Part shown: positions 1-9,793 of the stretch, in pieces
How positions within the stretch are numbered: position 1 is the stretch's first letter
Layout: the number at the start of each line of letters is the position of its first letter
From: an uncultured Clostridia bacterium
GTDB lineage: Bacteria; Bacillota; Clostridia; Oscillospirales; Ruminococcaceae
DNA length: 35,783 nucleotides
Assembly (NCBI GenBank): GCA_945873955.1
Contig: CAMCFA010000022.1
Location: 1 to 35,783 of the forward strand
Direction: 5' to 3'
Notes under the pieces: model-generated
The model's input: only the letters and a program-made list of their open reading frames with translations
Database searches by the model: none
Told to the model about the DNA's origin: nothing
Made by a program: the position numbers and the translations under genes

Positions 1-118
1 AGATTTCTGATTTAAGGGTAGGGATTTCGGCGGTAAGGTTTGCAGCTGATCCGAGCAGAACATGCAACTTGCCCAACCTTTGAAACCAACTCTTTTTGAG
101 AATTTACTGTTTAAACAG

Positions 119-152
119 AAAAAAGAGCGACACACAATCATGCGTGCCGCTC
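119..152 (-). terminator. Rho-independent terminator of the GH9-SGNH-lipoprotein operon
   Basis: Arms at 125-133 (GAGCGACAC) and 144-152 (GTGCCGCTC) pair with one mismatch. On the minus strand the stem is followed by a run of six T (complement of the A run at 119-124). It lies about 90 bases past the stop codon of the DUF4358 lipoprotein gene, in the right orientation to end that transcript. Confidence 0.8.
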
Positions 153-243
153 GTTTGCATTAAGCCGCTTATTCGTCTTGGTTGAATACTTCTTTATCGG
201 TAACCAGCTAAAGGGCTGAGCCGTTTTGTTGTTCAAGGGATAA

Positions 244-738
244 TTAACCGAGTATCTCCGCAGCCTTTGTGTTATCAGCGGTGACTGCGTAGAAAACAGT
301 GTTCCCGTTCTGCTTTACGAAGCAGTCGTCGAACTTGTACATCTCCTCCGGGGTGTAGTCGCGGTAGGTGTCTTTCTGGGTCTCAATGCGCTTTTCGAGG
401 GCGGTCTTTATCTCCTCGGCGCGTTCAGCAGTGTCGGCGGTGAATACACCGAACTCGTCCGGGACTGCGCCGGAGCCGCAGATATAAGCCGCATAGTCGG
501 TAAGTCCCTCAGTGCTGAAGCCCAGCCGGAAATCCATTGTTTCGCTGTCGATCTCCACCATTTCCCCGGCGAATTCTACTTCCGCGAGGAGCGCGTCAGC
601 CTTTTCTGCCGCTGTCTTTGCGGTTTCGGTCTGGGAAGCCTGTGATGACTGGGACGCGCCGGAGCTTGTATTTCCGCCGGAGCAGCCGGTAAGCAGGAGT
701 GCCGCAGTCAGTGCGGCGATAATTGATGTTTTCTTCAT
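244..738 (-). CDS. DUF4358-type lipoprotein
   Basis: A secreted lipoprotein of 164 residues. The N-terminus has a basic start (MKKTS), a hydrophobic core and a lipobox LLTGC with the lipidated cysteine at residue 19, followed by a Ser/Gly/Gln-rich linker to about residue 40. The rest resembles the DUF4358 family, small lipoproteins common in Clostridia whose function is not known. The start has a good ribosome binding site (AAAGGAAC). The gene begins 19 bases after the SGNH-domain gene and is the last of a three-gene minus-strand operon, so its job is presumably at the cell envelope beside that esterase. The domain name is recalled from the pattern of the sequence, not from a search; the lipoprotein nature is directly visible. 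Confidence 0.8.
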   Translation of the reverse strand: MKKTSIIAALTAALLLTGCSGGNTSSGASQSSQASQTETAKTAAEKADALLAEVEFAGEMVEIDSETMDFRLGFSTEGLTDYAAYICGSGAVPDEFGVFTADTAERAEEIKTALEKRIETQKDTYRDYTPEEMYKFDDCFVKQNGNTVFYAVTADNTKAAEILG

Positions 739-757
739 TTTTGTTGTTCCTTTCTAC

Positions 758-2308
758 TTAAATAAGGCTTTCTATATAACTCAACATCACCTTATAGGTG
801 TTGCCCTTGAAGTGCAGACCGTCGTTTTCCGCATATTCATGCAGGAAGTACCCGTTGTCATCGGAAAACAGCGTGTACAGGTCGATATATGTCAGCCCCT
901 TCTCTTTGGCGAGGGACTTTATGTACTTGTTGAAATCGGTGATCATATCGTTGGTGATTCCTGCGCTGGCGGCGGAGCTGCTGTCGCTGGTCACCGGCGT
1001 TACTGACAGGCAGTATATCTCGCTGTCAGGACATTTGTCCGCGAGCTTTTCCAGCAGCGTGCGGTAGCTGTCCTCCATTGCCGAGGCAGAGGTGATACCG
1101 TTAGAGCCTAACATCACGAAAATGCGCTTAGGCTGCATGGACGCAGCATAGTCAAGCGCCGTGCCGGTGCTGCCGTCGCCGAGGGCTATCTCGGTGGTAT
1201 ATGCCTTGTAGGGAGTATATCCTACCGCGGCGGCAACGTTCTTCGGTGAGAGTATCCCGTAGCCGGAAAGCCCGGTGGTTATGCTGTCGCCGATAAACAG
1301 GTCGTTAGAAAATACCTCCTTGTTGTAGTCGGAGGAAAGCTCGCCGCCGGACTGCTCCGGTTCCGACTGTTCCGGCTCCGGGTCGGTGTCCGGCGCTGCG
1401 GTCGTGGTTTCCGGCGCGGGGGTGGTAGCAACAGGGTCGTGCTTTGAGGAAGCCTTCGGCTCCGGCGTTTCGGTGATGAACTTCTGCGTGTACGCAAGTA
1501 TCAGATCGTAGGTCGGCGCGCTGATGTGCATTCCGTCGTACTCGTTGTAGTCGGGGTTAAGACAGCCGCTGTCGTCGGTCATTTTGGAGTTGATGTCAAG
1601 GTAGATAACGCCAAGCTCGCTGCACATGGTTTTGAGGTACTCGTTAAAGGATACCACGTTCGCGTTCGTAACGCCAATGCTTGCCGCCGCGGAGCTGTCC
1701 GCAGTCAGCGGCGTGATAGAGTAGCAGTAGATCACCGCGTTGGGGCATGCCTCCTCCAGCTTTTCGGTGAGTGCGCGGAAGCTGCCCTCCATAGCTATCG
1801 GTGAATTCAGCCCGTTGAAGCCCAGCATGAGGAAGATACGCTTAGGCTGCATTGCCTCGGCGTAGGAAAGCGCCGTGCCGCTTGTGCCGTCGGGAAGCGC
1901 GATAGCCTCAGCGTGCGCCTTGTAGGGGGTAAGGCTGATCGACGCGGCAACGTTCTTGTCGTCCAGCTTTGAGTAGTCGGTGAAGCCGGTGGCAATGCTG
2001 TCGCCAATGAACAGGTCGGTGGAGAAGAACTCCCGGCTGTAATCCGACGAGCCAAATTCCACGTCGGTGACGACGGGTTCGGGCTCTTCGGTAGGCTCAG
2101 CGGGTTCGACGGTCACGACCTCCGGCACAGAGGACTCCGCTGCGGGCTGATTTTCCGGCTGGCTGTGCCAGATATTCAGCAGAACGATCAGCACGATAAT
2201 GACCGCCACCAGCGCCACGGACAGAACTATCAGCGCTATTGTGTTCTTGGAAAGCCCGCCTGCTCTTGCCGGGCGGCGCTTGCTGCTTGGTGTTTTTTTG
2301 TTGCTCAT
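758..2308 (-). CDS. Membrane-anchored protein with two tandem SGNH/GDSL hydrolase domains
   Basis: A 516-residue protein with a basic N-terminus and one hydrophobic segment (about residues 23-46), then an acidic Pro/Glu/Val-rich stalk to about 85. Two homologous SGNH-hydrolase domains follow, at about 90-280 and 330-516, joined by a Pro/Thr/Glu-rich linker. Both keep the expected catalytic blocks: nucleophile in FIGDS (S104 and S342), block III Asn (GFNG N165, GSNG N403) and the C-terminal DxxH (D258/H261 and D496/H499). The family deacylates sugars and lipids; with an outward-facing anchor the likely substrates are acetylated wall or plant polysaccharides, which is inference. The Shine-Dalgarno is GGGAG. 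It lies 45 bases after the GH9 gene and 19 before the lipoprotein gene. One transmembrane anchor is more likely than a cleaved signal because no clear cleavage motif follows. Confidence 0.88.
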   Translation of the reverse strand: MSNKKTPSSKRRPARAGGLSKNTIALIVLSVALVAVIIVLIVLLNIWHSQPENQPAAESSVPEVVTVEPAEPTEEPEPVVTDVEFGSSDYSREFFSTDLFIGDSIATGFTDYSKLDDKNVAASISLTPYKAHAEAIALPDGTSGTALSYAEAMQPKRIFLMLGFNGLNSPIAMEGSFRALTEKLEEACPNAVIYCYSITPLTADSSAAASIGVTNANVVSFNEYLKTMCSELGVIYLDINSKMTDDSGCLNPDYNEYDGMHISAPTYDLILAYTQKFITETPEPKASSKHDPVATTPAPETTTAAPDTDPEPEQSEPEQSGGELSSDYNKEVFSNDLFIGDSITTGLSGYGILSPKNVAAAVGYTPYKAYTTEIALGDGSTGTALDYAASMQPKRIFVMLGSNGITSASAMEDSYRTLLEKLADKCPDSEIYCLSVTPVTSDSSSAASAGITNDMITDFNKYIKSLAKEKGLTYIDLYTLFSDDNGYFLHEYAENDGLHFKGNTYKVMLSYIESLI

Positions 2309-2353
2309 GATTTTCTCCCAATTATGTTATATTTCTGTATTTTCTTGAGGGAT

Positions 2354-4015
2354 TCAGCTCAGCAGTCCTGCCACAAGAAAGACCGCTGGGGAATTCCAGT
2401 AGATCGCTGTTTCGTTAAGGGAATAGCATTCGGTGTTGTCCGAAAAGCACTTCATCGGCGGAGTGTCCTTCGGCAGAAGCATGGCGGCGTAGTTGTCCTC
2501 CATGCGGCTGTTAGGACCTCCGCTCACCAGACCGGGGATACATTCCTCAACGCGGTCTGCGAACGCGGGGCGGTGGTGGGGGTAATTCACGCACAGATCG
2601 CCGACGCCGGTGACGAAGCTGTACCCCGTGGCGTTTGTTCCCAGCAGGTAATTCAGCTGCATTGCGGCGTATTTTCTGAAATGCGGGTTGCCGGAGAGCG
2701 AATTTCTTTCAAGGTGATCAGCAATAATAAATATCATGCCGTTGGTGAGGATCTTCATATTGCTGCCCCAGAAGTACTGATCCGGAGTTATTGAAGCACC
2801 CCAGCCGCTTTTTTCGCAGATCTCGGCAAGCTCCTCCGCCTGACGGACGAACAGCTTTTGCAGCATGTTGAGTACCGCCGCGCTGCCGCGTCCGTGGAGC
2901 AGCAGTGCCAGCGAACCGAAGCCGCCCACGGACGCAGTCCCCAGCGCGGTCTTGGAAAAATCGCGGTTGATAAGCTCCATGGTGCGGGAGTAGTATTTTT
3001 CCTCACCGGTGGCGCAGTAAAGCTCCGCTGCCGCCCAGAAACGGTTGTCGGCGTCGGAATGTTCGCCGTAAACTCCGGTGTCGCAGCCCTCCGGGTTCTG
3101 AAATCCAATGAATGCAGGGTTCTTTTCCAGCCAGTCGTAAGCCGCTTCGGAGCATTTCAGCAGCCAGTCGGCGAACCTCGCGTCATACCTGCGGTATATC
3201 GTGGAGGCAAGAGCCGTCACCGCGGCGAAGTCCGCAGTGGCGCTGCTGGATACCGGAAAGACGTAAAGCTGCTCGTTATCGTCCTCCGGCATGATAAACG
3301 GCGCATGCTTGAACGTAGTGACCTTGTGCCAAACCGCCCCGTCGAAGCGCTGCATTTTCAGCAGCCACTCCAGCTCATAGCGGCATTCGATAAGTACGTC
3401 CGGCATGTCCGACGGCTTTCCGGGAATGTCTATGTCCTGCCGCAGAAACACTTCGGGGAACATCTTCCAGCCGTAGAAAAGGTGCGCCAGCGACACCGCC
3501 GCGGCGGTGGTGTATCTTCCGTAATCCCCGGCGTCATGCCAGCCGCCGGAAACGTCCACGGATATCTTATTATTTTCCCACAGTATCGCGGTGGAGGTGT
3601 GGCATTTTTTGTGCGCCCACATTCCGGCGAACCGTTCCTTCAGCTCGCAGCCGCAGCGCTGGAAGTAGAACGCCTTCATCAGCTTGTCAAAGCAAGGCTG
3701 GTACACATCGTCGCCGACTGAGAATTCGTGGGATACCTCTTTCCCGGCAATTACGCGGTATTTTCCGGGCAGGCGCAGTCCCGAAAGGTCGGCACGGCAA
3801 ACGCTGTCGCCGGAGGCTTCGTCCCTGCCGCAGGGTATCGGTATTCCGGAAAAGCAGGCGGTGCCTTTTTCGTCAACCACGGTGAAATATGTCGCGGGAA
3901 ATGTGATAACTGCGTACTTTTCGTCGTCGGGCAGATACCCGGCTTGATTCACGAAAACGCGCTCAACGGTATCGAGGTGTTCCGGGCGCGGGGATTCTAA
4001 TTCGTCGTTATTCAT
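2354..4015 (-). CDS. Glycoside hydrolase family 9 (endoglucanase/cellodextrinase type), no signal peptide
   Basis: A 553-residue protein with an N-terminal Ig-like (CelD_N) domain (about residues 18-100, beginning VFVNQAGYLPDDEKYAV) and a GH9 alpha/alpha-barrel. The GH9 signatures are intact: GGWHDAGDYGRY with base/nucleophile-positioning D161 and D164, the substrate-site NYPHHRPA (H480, H481, R482), and the acid Glu E535 in LNETAIYWNSP. GH9 enzymes hydrolyse beta-1,4-glucans by inversion. The start MNNDELESPRPEHL has no hydrophobic leader, so the enzyme appears cytoplasmic, which fits cellodextrin cleavage better than attack on crystalline cellulose. The closest Shine-Dalgarno-like GAGG is about 13 bases upstream, rather far, so the start is less certain than the family. 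First gene of a three-gene operon behind a good promoter. Confidence 0.9.
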   Translation of the reverse strand: MNNDELESPRPEHLDTVERVFVNQAGYLPDDEKYAVITFPATYFTVVDEKGTACFSGIPIPCGRDEASGDSVCRADLSGLRLPGKYRVIAGKEVSHEFSVGDDVYQPCFDKLMKAFYFQRCGCELKERFAGMWAHKKCHTSTAILWENNKISVDVSGGWHDAGDYGRYTTAAAVSLAHLFYGWKMFPEVFLRQDIDIPGKPSDMPDVLIECRYELEWLLKMQRFDGAVWHKVTTFKHAPFIMPEDDNEQLYVFPVSSSATADFAAVTALASTIYRRYDARFADWLLKCSEAAYDWLEKNPAFIGFQNPEGCDTGVYGEHSDADNRFWAAAELYCATGEEKYYSRTMELINRDFSKTALGTASVGGFGSLALLLHGRGSAAVLNMLQKLFVRQAEELAEICEKSGWGASITPDQYFWGSNMKILTNGMIFIIADHLERNSLSGNPHFRKYAAMQLNYLLGTNATGYSFVTGVGDLCVNYPHHRPAFADRVEECIPGLVSGGPNSRMEDNYAAMLLPKDTPPMKCFSDNTECYSLNETAIYWNSPAVFLVAGLLS

Positions 4016-4068
4016 AATTCAGTTAGAACCTCTTGAATGTTGTTGGTTGTCTGACTTTATACAGTTTT

Positions 4069-4097
4069 ATTCTACCACACTTCCAAAAATAAGTCAA
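4069..4097 (-). promoter_or_regulatory. Sigma-A promoter for the GH9 operon
   Basis: On the minus strand, -35 TTGACT (4097-4092) and -10 TAGAAT (4074-4069) are separated by exactly 17 bases, with TGG just before the -10. It lies 54 bases upstream of the GH9 start and is divergent from the radC promoter about 75 bases away. Confidence 0.75.
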
Positions 4098-4167
4098 TAG
4101 ATAATCCTGCCATATTCTGCATTTTTCGTGAATGGTGAAACGGCAGAAATGTTATTTTAATCTGCAC

Positions 4168-4196
4168 TTGACAAATCGCCGTATTTGGTTTATAAT
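4168..4196 (+). promoter_or_regulatory. Consensus sigma-A promoter for radC-uvrB-uvrA
   Basis: TTGACA (4168-4173) and TATAAT (4191-4196) match both consensus hexamers completely, with a 17-base spacer. Predicted transcription start is about 4203. This excludes an upstream in-frame TTG at 4185 as the start of the next gene, because it lies inside the promoter. I see no LexA-type box overlapping it. Confidence 0.9.
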
Positions 4197-4244
4197 GTAG
4201 TAGTATTGTTCATGAATTTGCAAAAACGTGAAAGAGGACTGACG

Positions 4245-4940
4245 ATGGCTGAAGAAAAGAACGAGCATGCCGGACACCGGCAGCGAATGCTGAAAAGATA
4301 TCTGGAGCATGGTATCGGCAGCTTCGACGACGAGGAAATTTTGGAGATTTTCCTGTTTACCGCCTATTCCCGCAGGAACACACGGGACATCAGCCACCAG
4401 CTAATTGAGCGCTTCGGTTCGCTGGAGGGCGTGCTGAACGCCGACTACAAGGAGCTTCTGGAGGAAAAGGACGTGGGCGTTACCGCGGCGGCGCTCATCA
4501 GCTTTATGAAGGACTTCGCCCGGAGATACAACAAAGCGGACATGGTGGGCATGAAGCTCGCCACCTCCGACAGCGTGCGGGAGTTCTGCTTTACGCTTCT
4601 GAAAGGCTGCGAGGTGGAGGAGGCGCATGCGCTGTTTCTTGATCAAGGCATGAACCTTATTGCGGAGCAGCGTATCTCCCACGGCGGACCCAGCGCCGTG
4701 GACATTGACCTGCGGACGATAGTCACCAAAGCGATACAGACCCAGTGCTGCAATATCATACTGGCGCACAGTCACCCAAAGGGCGTGCTGCTACCGTCGT
4801 CCTCGGACGTTGCGGCGACAAGGCGGGTCGCAAATGCGCTTCAGAATATAGGGATATACCTCGCCGACCACATCATAGTCAGCGAGGACGGCAGCTATTC
4901 AATGCGCACCGCAGGTATGCTGCCGGATATATGGCGGTAA
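4245..4940 (+). CDS. radC: RadC-family JAB-domain protein
   Basis: A 231-residue protein starting at ATG 4245, chosen because AGAGGA lies seven bases upstream and the longer reading frame would begin inside the promoter. Residues about 5-100 form the helix-hairpin-helix-like N-terminal region. The C-terminal half is the JAB/MPN metal-binding domain with the HxHP...SxxD motif (H175, H177, D188) and an upstream Glu near 126. The family was once linked to radiation resistance, but that role is disputed and the biochemical activity remains unclear. It is the first gene of an operon with uvrB (stop codon nine bases before the uvrB start, overlapping its ribosome binding site), so it is co-expressed with nucleotide excision repair. 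Family assignment is firm, function is not. Confidence 0.9.
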   Translation: MAEEKNEHAGHRQRMLKRYLEHGIGSFDDEEILEIFLFTAYSRRNTRDISHQLIERFGSLEGVLNADYKELLEEKDVGVTAAALISFMKDFARRYNKADMVGMKLATSDSVREFCFTLLKGCEVEEAHALFLDQGMNLIAEQRISHGGPSAVDIDLRTIVTKAIQTQCCNIILAHSHPKGVLLPSSSDVAATRRVANALQNIGIYLADHIIVSEDGSYSMRTAGMLPDIWR

Positions 4941-4949
4941 GGAGTTTTT

Positions 4950-6914
4950 ATGGATCATTTTGAGCTTCATTCGCAGTATTCCCCCACCGGCGATCAGCCG
5001 GAGGCGATAAAGGCGCTTACCGAGGGGGTTCTGCGCGGCGATAAAGAGCAGACCCTGCTGGGCGTTACCGGCTCCGGCAAGACCTTCACTATGGCTAATA
5101 TAATCGCGAACGTCAACCGCCCCACGCTGGTGCTGGCGCATAACAAGACCCTTGCGGCGCAGCTTTGTTCCGAGTTCCGGGAGTTCTTTCCGAACAACGC
5201 GGTGGAGTATTTCGTGTCATATTACGACTACTACCAGCCGGAGGCGTACATTCCCTCCACCGACGCATATATCGAAAAGGACAGCGCGATAAACGACGAG
5301 ATAGACCGTCTGCGGCACTCCGCGACAATGGCGCTGGCGGAGCGGCGGGACGTAATAATCGTGGCGTCGGTGTCCTGCATATATTCGCTGGGCAGCCCGG
5401 AGGACTACCGCAGCAACACGCTGTCGCTGCGGCAGGGGCAGGAGATAAGCCGCGAGGAGGTCATAAAGCGGCTGGTGGAGATACAGTACGAGCGCAACGA
5501 GCTGTCCTTCACACGAAACAAGTTCCGCGCAAAGGGGGACACTCTGGAGATATTCCCGGCGGGCGGCACGAATGAAATGGCGATACGGGTGGAGTTCTTC
5601 GGGGACGAGATAGACCGCATAAGCGAGTTCGACGCGCTGACCGGAAATGTACGCTCCACGCTGCTGCACGTCATGATATTCCCGGCTTCGCACTATATCG
5701 TCAGCCAGACCCGGCTGCGCTCCGCGATCGAGGAGATAACCCGTGAAATGGAGGAGCGGGTGAAGTATTTCACCGAGAACAACAAGCTGATAGAAGCGCA
5801 GCGCATTGAACAGCGCACCCGCTACGACATGGAAATGCTGGGCGAGATAGGCACCTGCAAGGGCGTCGAGAACTACTCCCGGATACTGTCAGGACGGGAG
5901 CCGGGGTCAACTCCGGTGACGCTTATCGACCACTTCCCCAAGGACTTCCTGCTGTTTGTGGACGAGAGCCACGTCACTCTGCCACAGGTACGGGGAATGT
6001 ACGGCGGTGACTTTGCCCGGAAGAAGAACCTTGTGGACTACGGCTTCCGGCTGCCCTCGGCATACGACAACCGCCCGATGAATTTCGACGAGTTCTACTC
6101 AAAGGTGGGGCAGGCGGTGTTCGTTTCGGCGACGCCGGGGGACTTTGAGAAGGAGCATTCCACCCAGATCGTGGAGCAGGTCATCAGACCCACCGGGCTT
6201 CTCGACCCGGAGGTCATTGTAAAGCCCACCGAGGGGCAGATAGAGGATCTAGTTTCCGAGATAAACACCCGCACCGCGAAGAAACAACGTGTGTTGGTGA
6301 CTACTCTCACGAAGAAAATGGCGGAGGATCTCACCGATTACCTCACCAAGCTGGAAATAAAGGTGCGCTACATGCATCACGACGTGGACACAATAGAGCG
6401 CATGGAGCTTATCCGCGACCTGCGCGCCGGGGAATTCGACGTGCTGGTGGGAATAAACCTGCTGCGCGAGGGTCTGGATATCCCGGAGGTGTCGCTGGTG
6501 GCGATTCTGGACGCGGACAAGGAGGGCTTTCTGCGAAGCGAAACGTCCCTTGTCCAGACCATAGGCAGAGCCGCCCGCAATGCCGAGGGCGTAGTTATCA
6601 TGTACGCCGACAGCGTTACCGAGTCAATGGAGCGGGCGATAACCGAAACCATGCGCCGCCGTGAAATTCAGCAGAAGTACAACGAGGAACACGGAATCAC
6701 CCCGAAAACAATAATCAAGGACATTCGCGATGTGCTGGAGATAACTAAGAAGTCCGACGGCAGCTCCAAGCACGGCAAGCCGATAAAGCAGCTCACCAAG
6801 CGGGAGCGGGAGGCGCTCATTGCGAAGTACACCGCCGAGATGAAAAAGGCGGCGAAGCTGCTTGACTTCGAGCATGCGGCGTTCCTGCGGGATAAGATAA
6901 AGGAATTACAGTAG
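4950..6914 (+). CDS. uvrB: UvrB, excinuclease ABC subunit B
   Basis: The helicase-like damage-verification subunit of UvrABC nucleotide excision repair, which receives DNA lesions from UvrA and recruits UvrC. At 654 residues it has the usual family length. Visible motifs are Walker A GVTGSGKT near residue 40, the beta-hairpin region [20 protein letters not shown] (about 91-110), the helicase motif DESH in [13 protein letters not shown], the motif V/VI region [13 protein letters not shown] and QTIGRAARN, and a C-terminal UVR coiled-coil domain (about 620-654) ending FLRDKIKEL. The Shine-Dalgarno AAGGAG precedes the ATG by five bases. It sits between radC and uvrA in one transcription unit. Confidence 0.98.
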   Translation: MDHFELHSQYSPTGDQPEAIKALTEGVLRGDKEQTLLGVTGSGKTFTMANIIANVNRPTLVLAHNKTLAAQLCSEFREFFPNNAVEYFVSYYDYYQPEAYIPSTDAYIEKDSAINDEIDRLRHSATMALAERRDVIIVASVSCIYSLGSPEDYRSNTLSLRQGQEISREEVIKRLVEIQYERNELSFTRNKFRAKGDTLEIFPAGGTNEMAIRVEFFGDEIDRISEFDALTGNVRSTLLHVMIFPASHYIVSQTRLRSAIEEITREMEERVKYFTENNKLIEAQRIEQRTRYDMEMLGEIGTCKGVENYSRILSGREPGSTPVTLIDHFPKDFLLFVDESHVTLPQVRGMYGGDFARKKNLVDYGFRLPSAYDNRPMNFDEFYSKVGQAVFVSATPGDFEKEHSTQIVEQVIRPTGLLDPEVIVKPTEGQIEDLVSEINTRTAKKQRVLVTTLTKKMAEDLTDYLTKLEIKVRYMHHDVDTIERMELIRDLRAGEFDVLVGINLLREGLDIPEVSLVAILDADKEGFLRSETSLVQTIGRAARNAEGVVIMYADSVTESMERAITETMRRREIQQKYNEEHGITPKTIIKDIRDVLEITKKSDGSSKHGKPIKQLTKREREALIAKYTAEMKKAAKLLDFEHAAFLRDKIKELQ

Positions 6915-6933
6915 AACTGAGAGGACAAAGAAA

Positions 6934-9753
6934 GTGGCAAACGATAAGATAGTGATCAAGGGCGCGCGGGAGCACAATTTAAAAAATATCGACCTTACGA
7001 TACCCCGTGACAGCCTTGTGGTGATGACCGGGCTTTCCGGCAGCGGAAAAAGCTCACTTGCGTTCGATACGATATTCGCGGACGGGCAGCGCCGCTATAT
7101 GGAGAGCCTGTCCTCCTACGCGAGAATGTTCTTAGGGCAGATGGAAAAGCCGGACGTGGACAGCATTGAGGGGCTTTCCCCGGCGATTTCAATAGACCAG
7201 AAGACCACCTCCAAGAACCCGCGCTCCACCGTGGGGACGGTGACGGAGATATACGACTACCTGCGACTGATGTACGCGCGGATAGGCATTCCCCACTGCC
7301 CGGTGTGCGGACGTGAGATAAAGCAGCAGACGGTTGACGAGATAGTTGACAAGGTGCTGGAGCTGCCGGAGCGCACCAAGTTCCAAGTGCTTGCGCCGGT
7401 GGTAAGAGGGCGCAAGGGCGAGCACCAGAAGGAGTTCGAGGCGGCGCGGAAGTCCGGCTATTCAAGAGTAAGGGTGGACGGCATAGCCTACGACCTCAGC
7501 GAGAAGATACAGCTTGAAAAGAACAAGAAGCACTCCATTGAGATAGTGGTAGACCGTCTTGTTATCAAGGAGGGGATAAAGTCCCGGCTTACCGAGAGTG
7601 TGGAGAACGCCGGAAATCTCACCGGAGGGCTGGTTTATATCGACATTATCGACGGCGAGGAGCTGCACTTCTCTCAGAGCTACGCCTGCCCGGAGCACGG
7701 CGTGTCCATTGAGGAGCTGGTGCCGAGAATGTTCTCCTTCAACAATCCCTACGGAGCCTGCCCCACCTGCACCGGTCTGGGCAGCTACCGCCGGGTTGAC
7801 CCGGCGCTGCTCATGCCGAATCCCGGACTTTCTATCAAGGAGGGCGCTATAAAGGCTTCCGGCTGGAATTACGCCGAGGGGACTATCGCCGCGATGTATA
7901 TCGACGCGCTGGCGGAACGGCACGGATTCTCTGTGGAGCAGCCTGTTTCCGAGCTTTCCGACAAGGCGATAGACGAGATAATGTACGGCACAAACGGCGA
8001 GAAGATACTCATAAAGCGCCCTAAATCGCAGGGCGGGGGACAGTTCTACACCGATTTCGAGGGTATCGCGAACAATCTTGAGCGGCGCTACAAGGACACC
8101 TCCAGCCAGTATTCACGCGACACCCTTGAGGAATACATGAGCGACGTGGAATGTCCCGACTGCCACGGCGAAAGGCTTAATAAGGCGGCTTTATCGGTCA
8201 CTGTTGGAAACAAGAATATTATGGAATTCTGCCGCATGTCGGTGACGGAAGCGCTGGAATTCGTCAACGGGCTGGAGCTCACTGAGCGCGAGCAGCTTAT
8301 CGCGAAGCAGATACTCAAAGAGATAAAGTCCCGGCTGGGCTTTTTGCAGAGCGTGGGACTGGAATATCTCACGCTGGCGAGGTCTGCGGGAACGCTTTCC
8401 GGCGGCGAGAGCCAGCGCATACGACTTGCTACGCAGATAGGCAGCTCCCTCACCGGGGTGCTGTATATCCTGGACGAGCCGTCTATCGGGCTTCACCAGC
8501 GGGACAACGACAAGCTGATCGCCACGCTGCGGCGGCTGCGGGATCTTGGCAACACGCTGATCGTGGTAGAGCACGACGAGGACACCATGCGTGCCGCCGA
8601 CTATATCGTTGATATAGGTCCGGGGGCGGGCGTCCACGGCGGAGAGGTGATTTACAGCGGCGACGTCAAGGGGCTGCTGAAATGCAAGGAGTCCATAACC
8701 GGGCAGTATCTGAGCGGAAAGCTCAGAATTCCCGTTCCGGAGCAGCGCAGAACGCCCTCCGACAAGTGGCTGCGTGTTTACGGCGCGGCGGAAAATAACC
8801 TGCGGAATATCGACGTTGAGATACCGCTGGGGATATTCACCTGCGTGACGGGAGTTTCCGGCAGCGGCAAAAGCTCGCTTGTGAACGAGATAATCTACAA
8901 GCACCTTGTCGGCAAGCTGAACCGCGCACGCACCAGACCGGGGAAATTCGACCACATGGACGGGGTGGAATACCTTGACAAGGTGATAATGATAGATCAG
9001 TCGCCGATAGGCAGAACTCCCCGGAGCAACCCCGCGACCTACACCGGGGTGTTCAACGATATCCGGGAGCTGTTCGCGCAGACCGCCGACGCAAAGGCGC
9101 GGGGCTATAACGCCGGGCGGTTTTCGTTCAACATCAAGGGCGGGCGCTGCGAGGCGTGCGAGGGCGACGGTATCATCAAGATTGAAATGCACTTCCTGCC
9201 GGACGTTTTCGTGCCCTGCGAGGTGTGCAAGGGACACCGTTACAACCGGGAAACTCTGGAAGTGAAGTACAAGGGCAAAAACATCTACGAAGTCCTTGAA
9301 ATGACCGTTTCCGAGGGCGTGGAGTTCTTCGCGAATATCCCGAAGATCTTCAACAAGCTGAAAACGCTGGAGGAGGTAGGTCTGGGCTATATCAAGATAG
9401 GGCAGAGCAGCACCACCCTTTCCGGCGGCGAGGCTCAGCGTATAAAACTGGCGGCGGAGCTTTCAAAACGCTCCACCGGCAAGACGATATATATTCTTGA
9501 TGAGCCTACCACCGGGCTTCACACCGCGGACGTCCGCAAGCTGATAGAGATACTTCAAAGGCTGACCGACGGCGGAAACACCGTCCTTGTCATAGAGCAT
9601 AACCTTGACGTCATCAAGACCGCCGACTACATCGTGGACATGGGACCGGAGGGCGGCAGCGGCGGCGGAACGGTGATCGCCCACGGCACGCCGGAACAGG
9701 TCGCGGCAGACCCGAAGTCCTACACAGGAATGTACCTCAAAAAACTACTGTAA
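6934..9753 (+). CDS. uvrA: UvrA, excinuclease ABC subunit A
   Basis: The damage-recognition ATPase of UvrABC repair, 939 residues. Two ABC ATPase modules are complete: Walker [10 protein letters not shown] near the N-terminus and GVSGSGKSS in the second half, with signatures [13 protein letters not shown] and [13 protein letters not shown] followed by Walker [10 protein letters not shown] and ILDEPTTGL. Zinc-binding cysteine pairs are present ([25 protein letters not shown] with CEVCKGHR). It starts with GTG at 6934 behind GAGGA, 20 bases after uvrB. An intrinsic terminator follows directly. The second zinc module has the conserved RCxxCxGxG pattern, so a canonical UvrA rather than a drug-resistance paralogue is likely. 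Confidence 0.98.
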   Translation: MANDKIVIKGAREHNLKNIDLTIPRDSLVVMTGLSGSGKSSLAFDTIFADGQRRYMESLSSYARMFLGQMEKPDVDSIEGLSPAISIDQKTTSKNPRSTVGTVTEIYDYLRLMYARIGIPHCPVCGREIKQQTVDEIVDKVLELPERTKFQVLAPVVRGRKGEHQKEFEAARKSGYSRVRVDGIAYDLSEKIQLEKNKKHSIEIVVDRLVIKEGIKSRLTESVENAGNLTGGLVYIDIIDGEELHFSQSYACPEHGVSIEELVPRMFSFNNPYGACPTCTGLGSYRRVDPALLMPNPGLSIKEGAIKASGWNYAEGTIAAMYIDALAERHGFSVEQPVSELSDKAIDEIMYGTNGEKILIKRPKSQGGGQFYTDFEGIANNLERRYKDTSSQYSRDTLEEYMSDVECPDCHGERLNKAALSVTVGNKNIMEFCRMSVTEALEFVNGLELTEREQLIAKQILKEIKSRLGFLQSVGLEYLTLARSAGTLSGGESQRIRLATQIGSSLTGVLYILDEPSIGLHQRDNDKLIATLRRLRDLGNTLIVVEHDEDTMRAADYIVDIGPGAGVHGGEVIYSGDVKGLLKCKESITGQYLSGKLRIPVPEQRRTPSDKWLRVYGAAENNLRNIDVEIPLGIFTCVTGVSGSGKSSLVNEIIYKHLVGKLNRARTRPGKFDHMDGVEYLDKVIMIDQSPIGRTPRSNPATYTGVFNDIRELFAQTADAKARGYNAGRFSFNIKGGRCEACEGDGIIKIEMHFLPDVFVPCEVCKGHRYNRETLEVKYKGKNIYEVLEMTVSEGVEFFANIPKIFNKLKTLEEVGLGYIKIGQSSTTLSGGEAQRIKLAAELSKRSTGKTIYILDEPTTGLHTADVRKLIEILQRLTDGGNTVLVIEHNLDVIKTADYIVDMGPEGGSGGGTVIAHGTPEQVAADPKSYTGMYLKKLL

Positions 9754-9755
9754 AA

Positions 9756-9789
9756 AAACAAGCTGCTGAATCACTTCGGCAGCTTGTTT
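9756..9789. terminator. Bidirectional intrinsic terminator between uvrA and pepV
   Basis: Arms 9756-9766 (AAACAAGCTGC) and 9779-9789 (GCAGCTTGTTT) pair perfectly. The inner bases TGAA/TTCG extend the stem, leaving a four-base loop TCAC. On the minus strand a run of seven T follows, so it is a strong terminator for pepV; on the plus strand the tail is TTTGTATTTAT, adequate for uvrA. Both genes converge on it. Confidence 0.85.
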
Positions 9790-9793
9790 GTAT

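Noticed and set aside
1-118. End of an upstream gene
   Set aside because: No frame with convincing protein sequence could be supported in this short piece.
4185-4244. A longer RadC-like protein starting at TTG 4185
   Set aside because: The start would lie within the promoter, ahead of the expected transcript start; ATG 4245 has a proper ribosome binding site.
8191-9237. A 348-codon minus-strand frame inside uvrA
   Set aside because: uvrA is complete and motif-bearing on the other strand; the antisense product shows only low-complexity shadow sequence.
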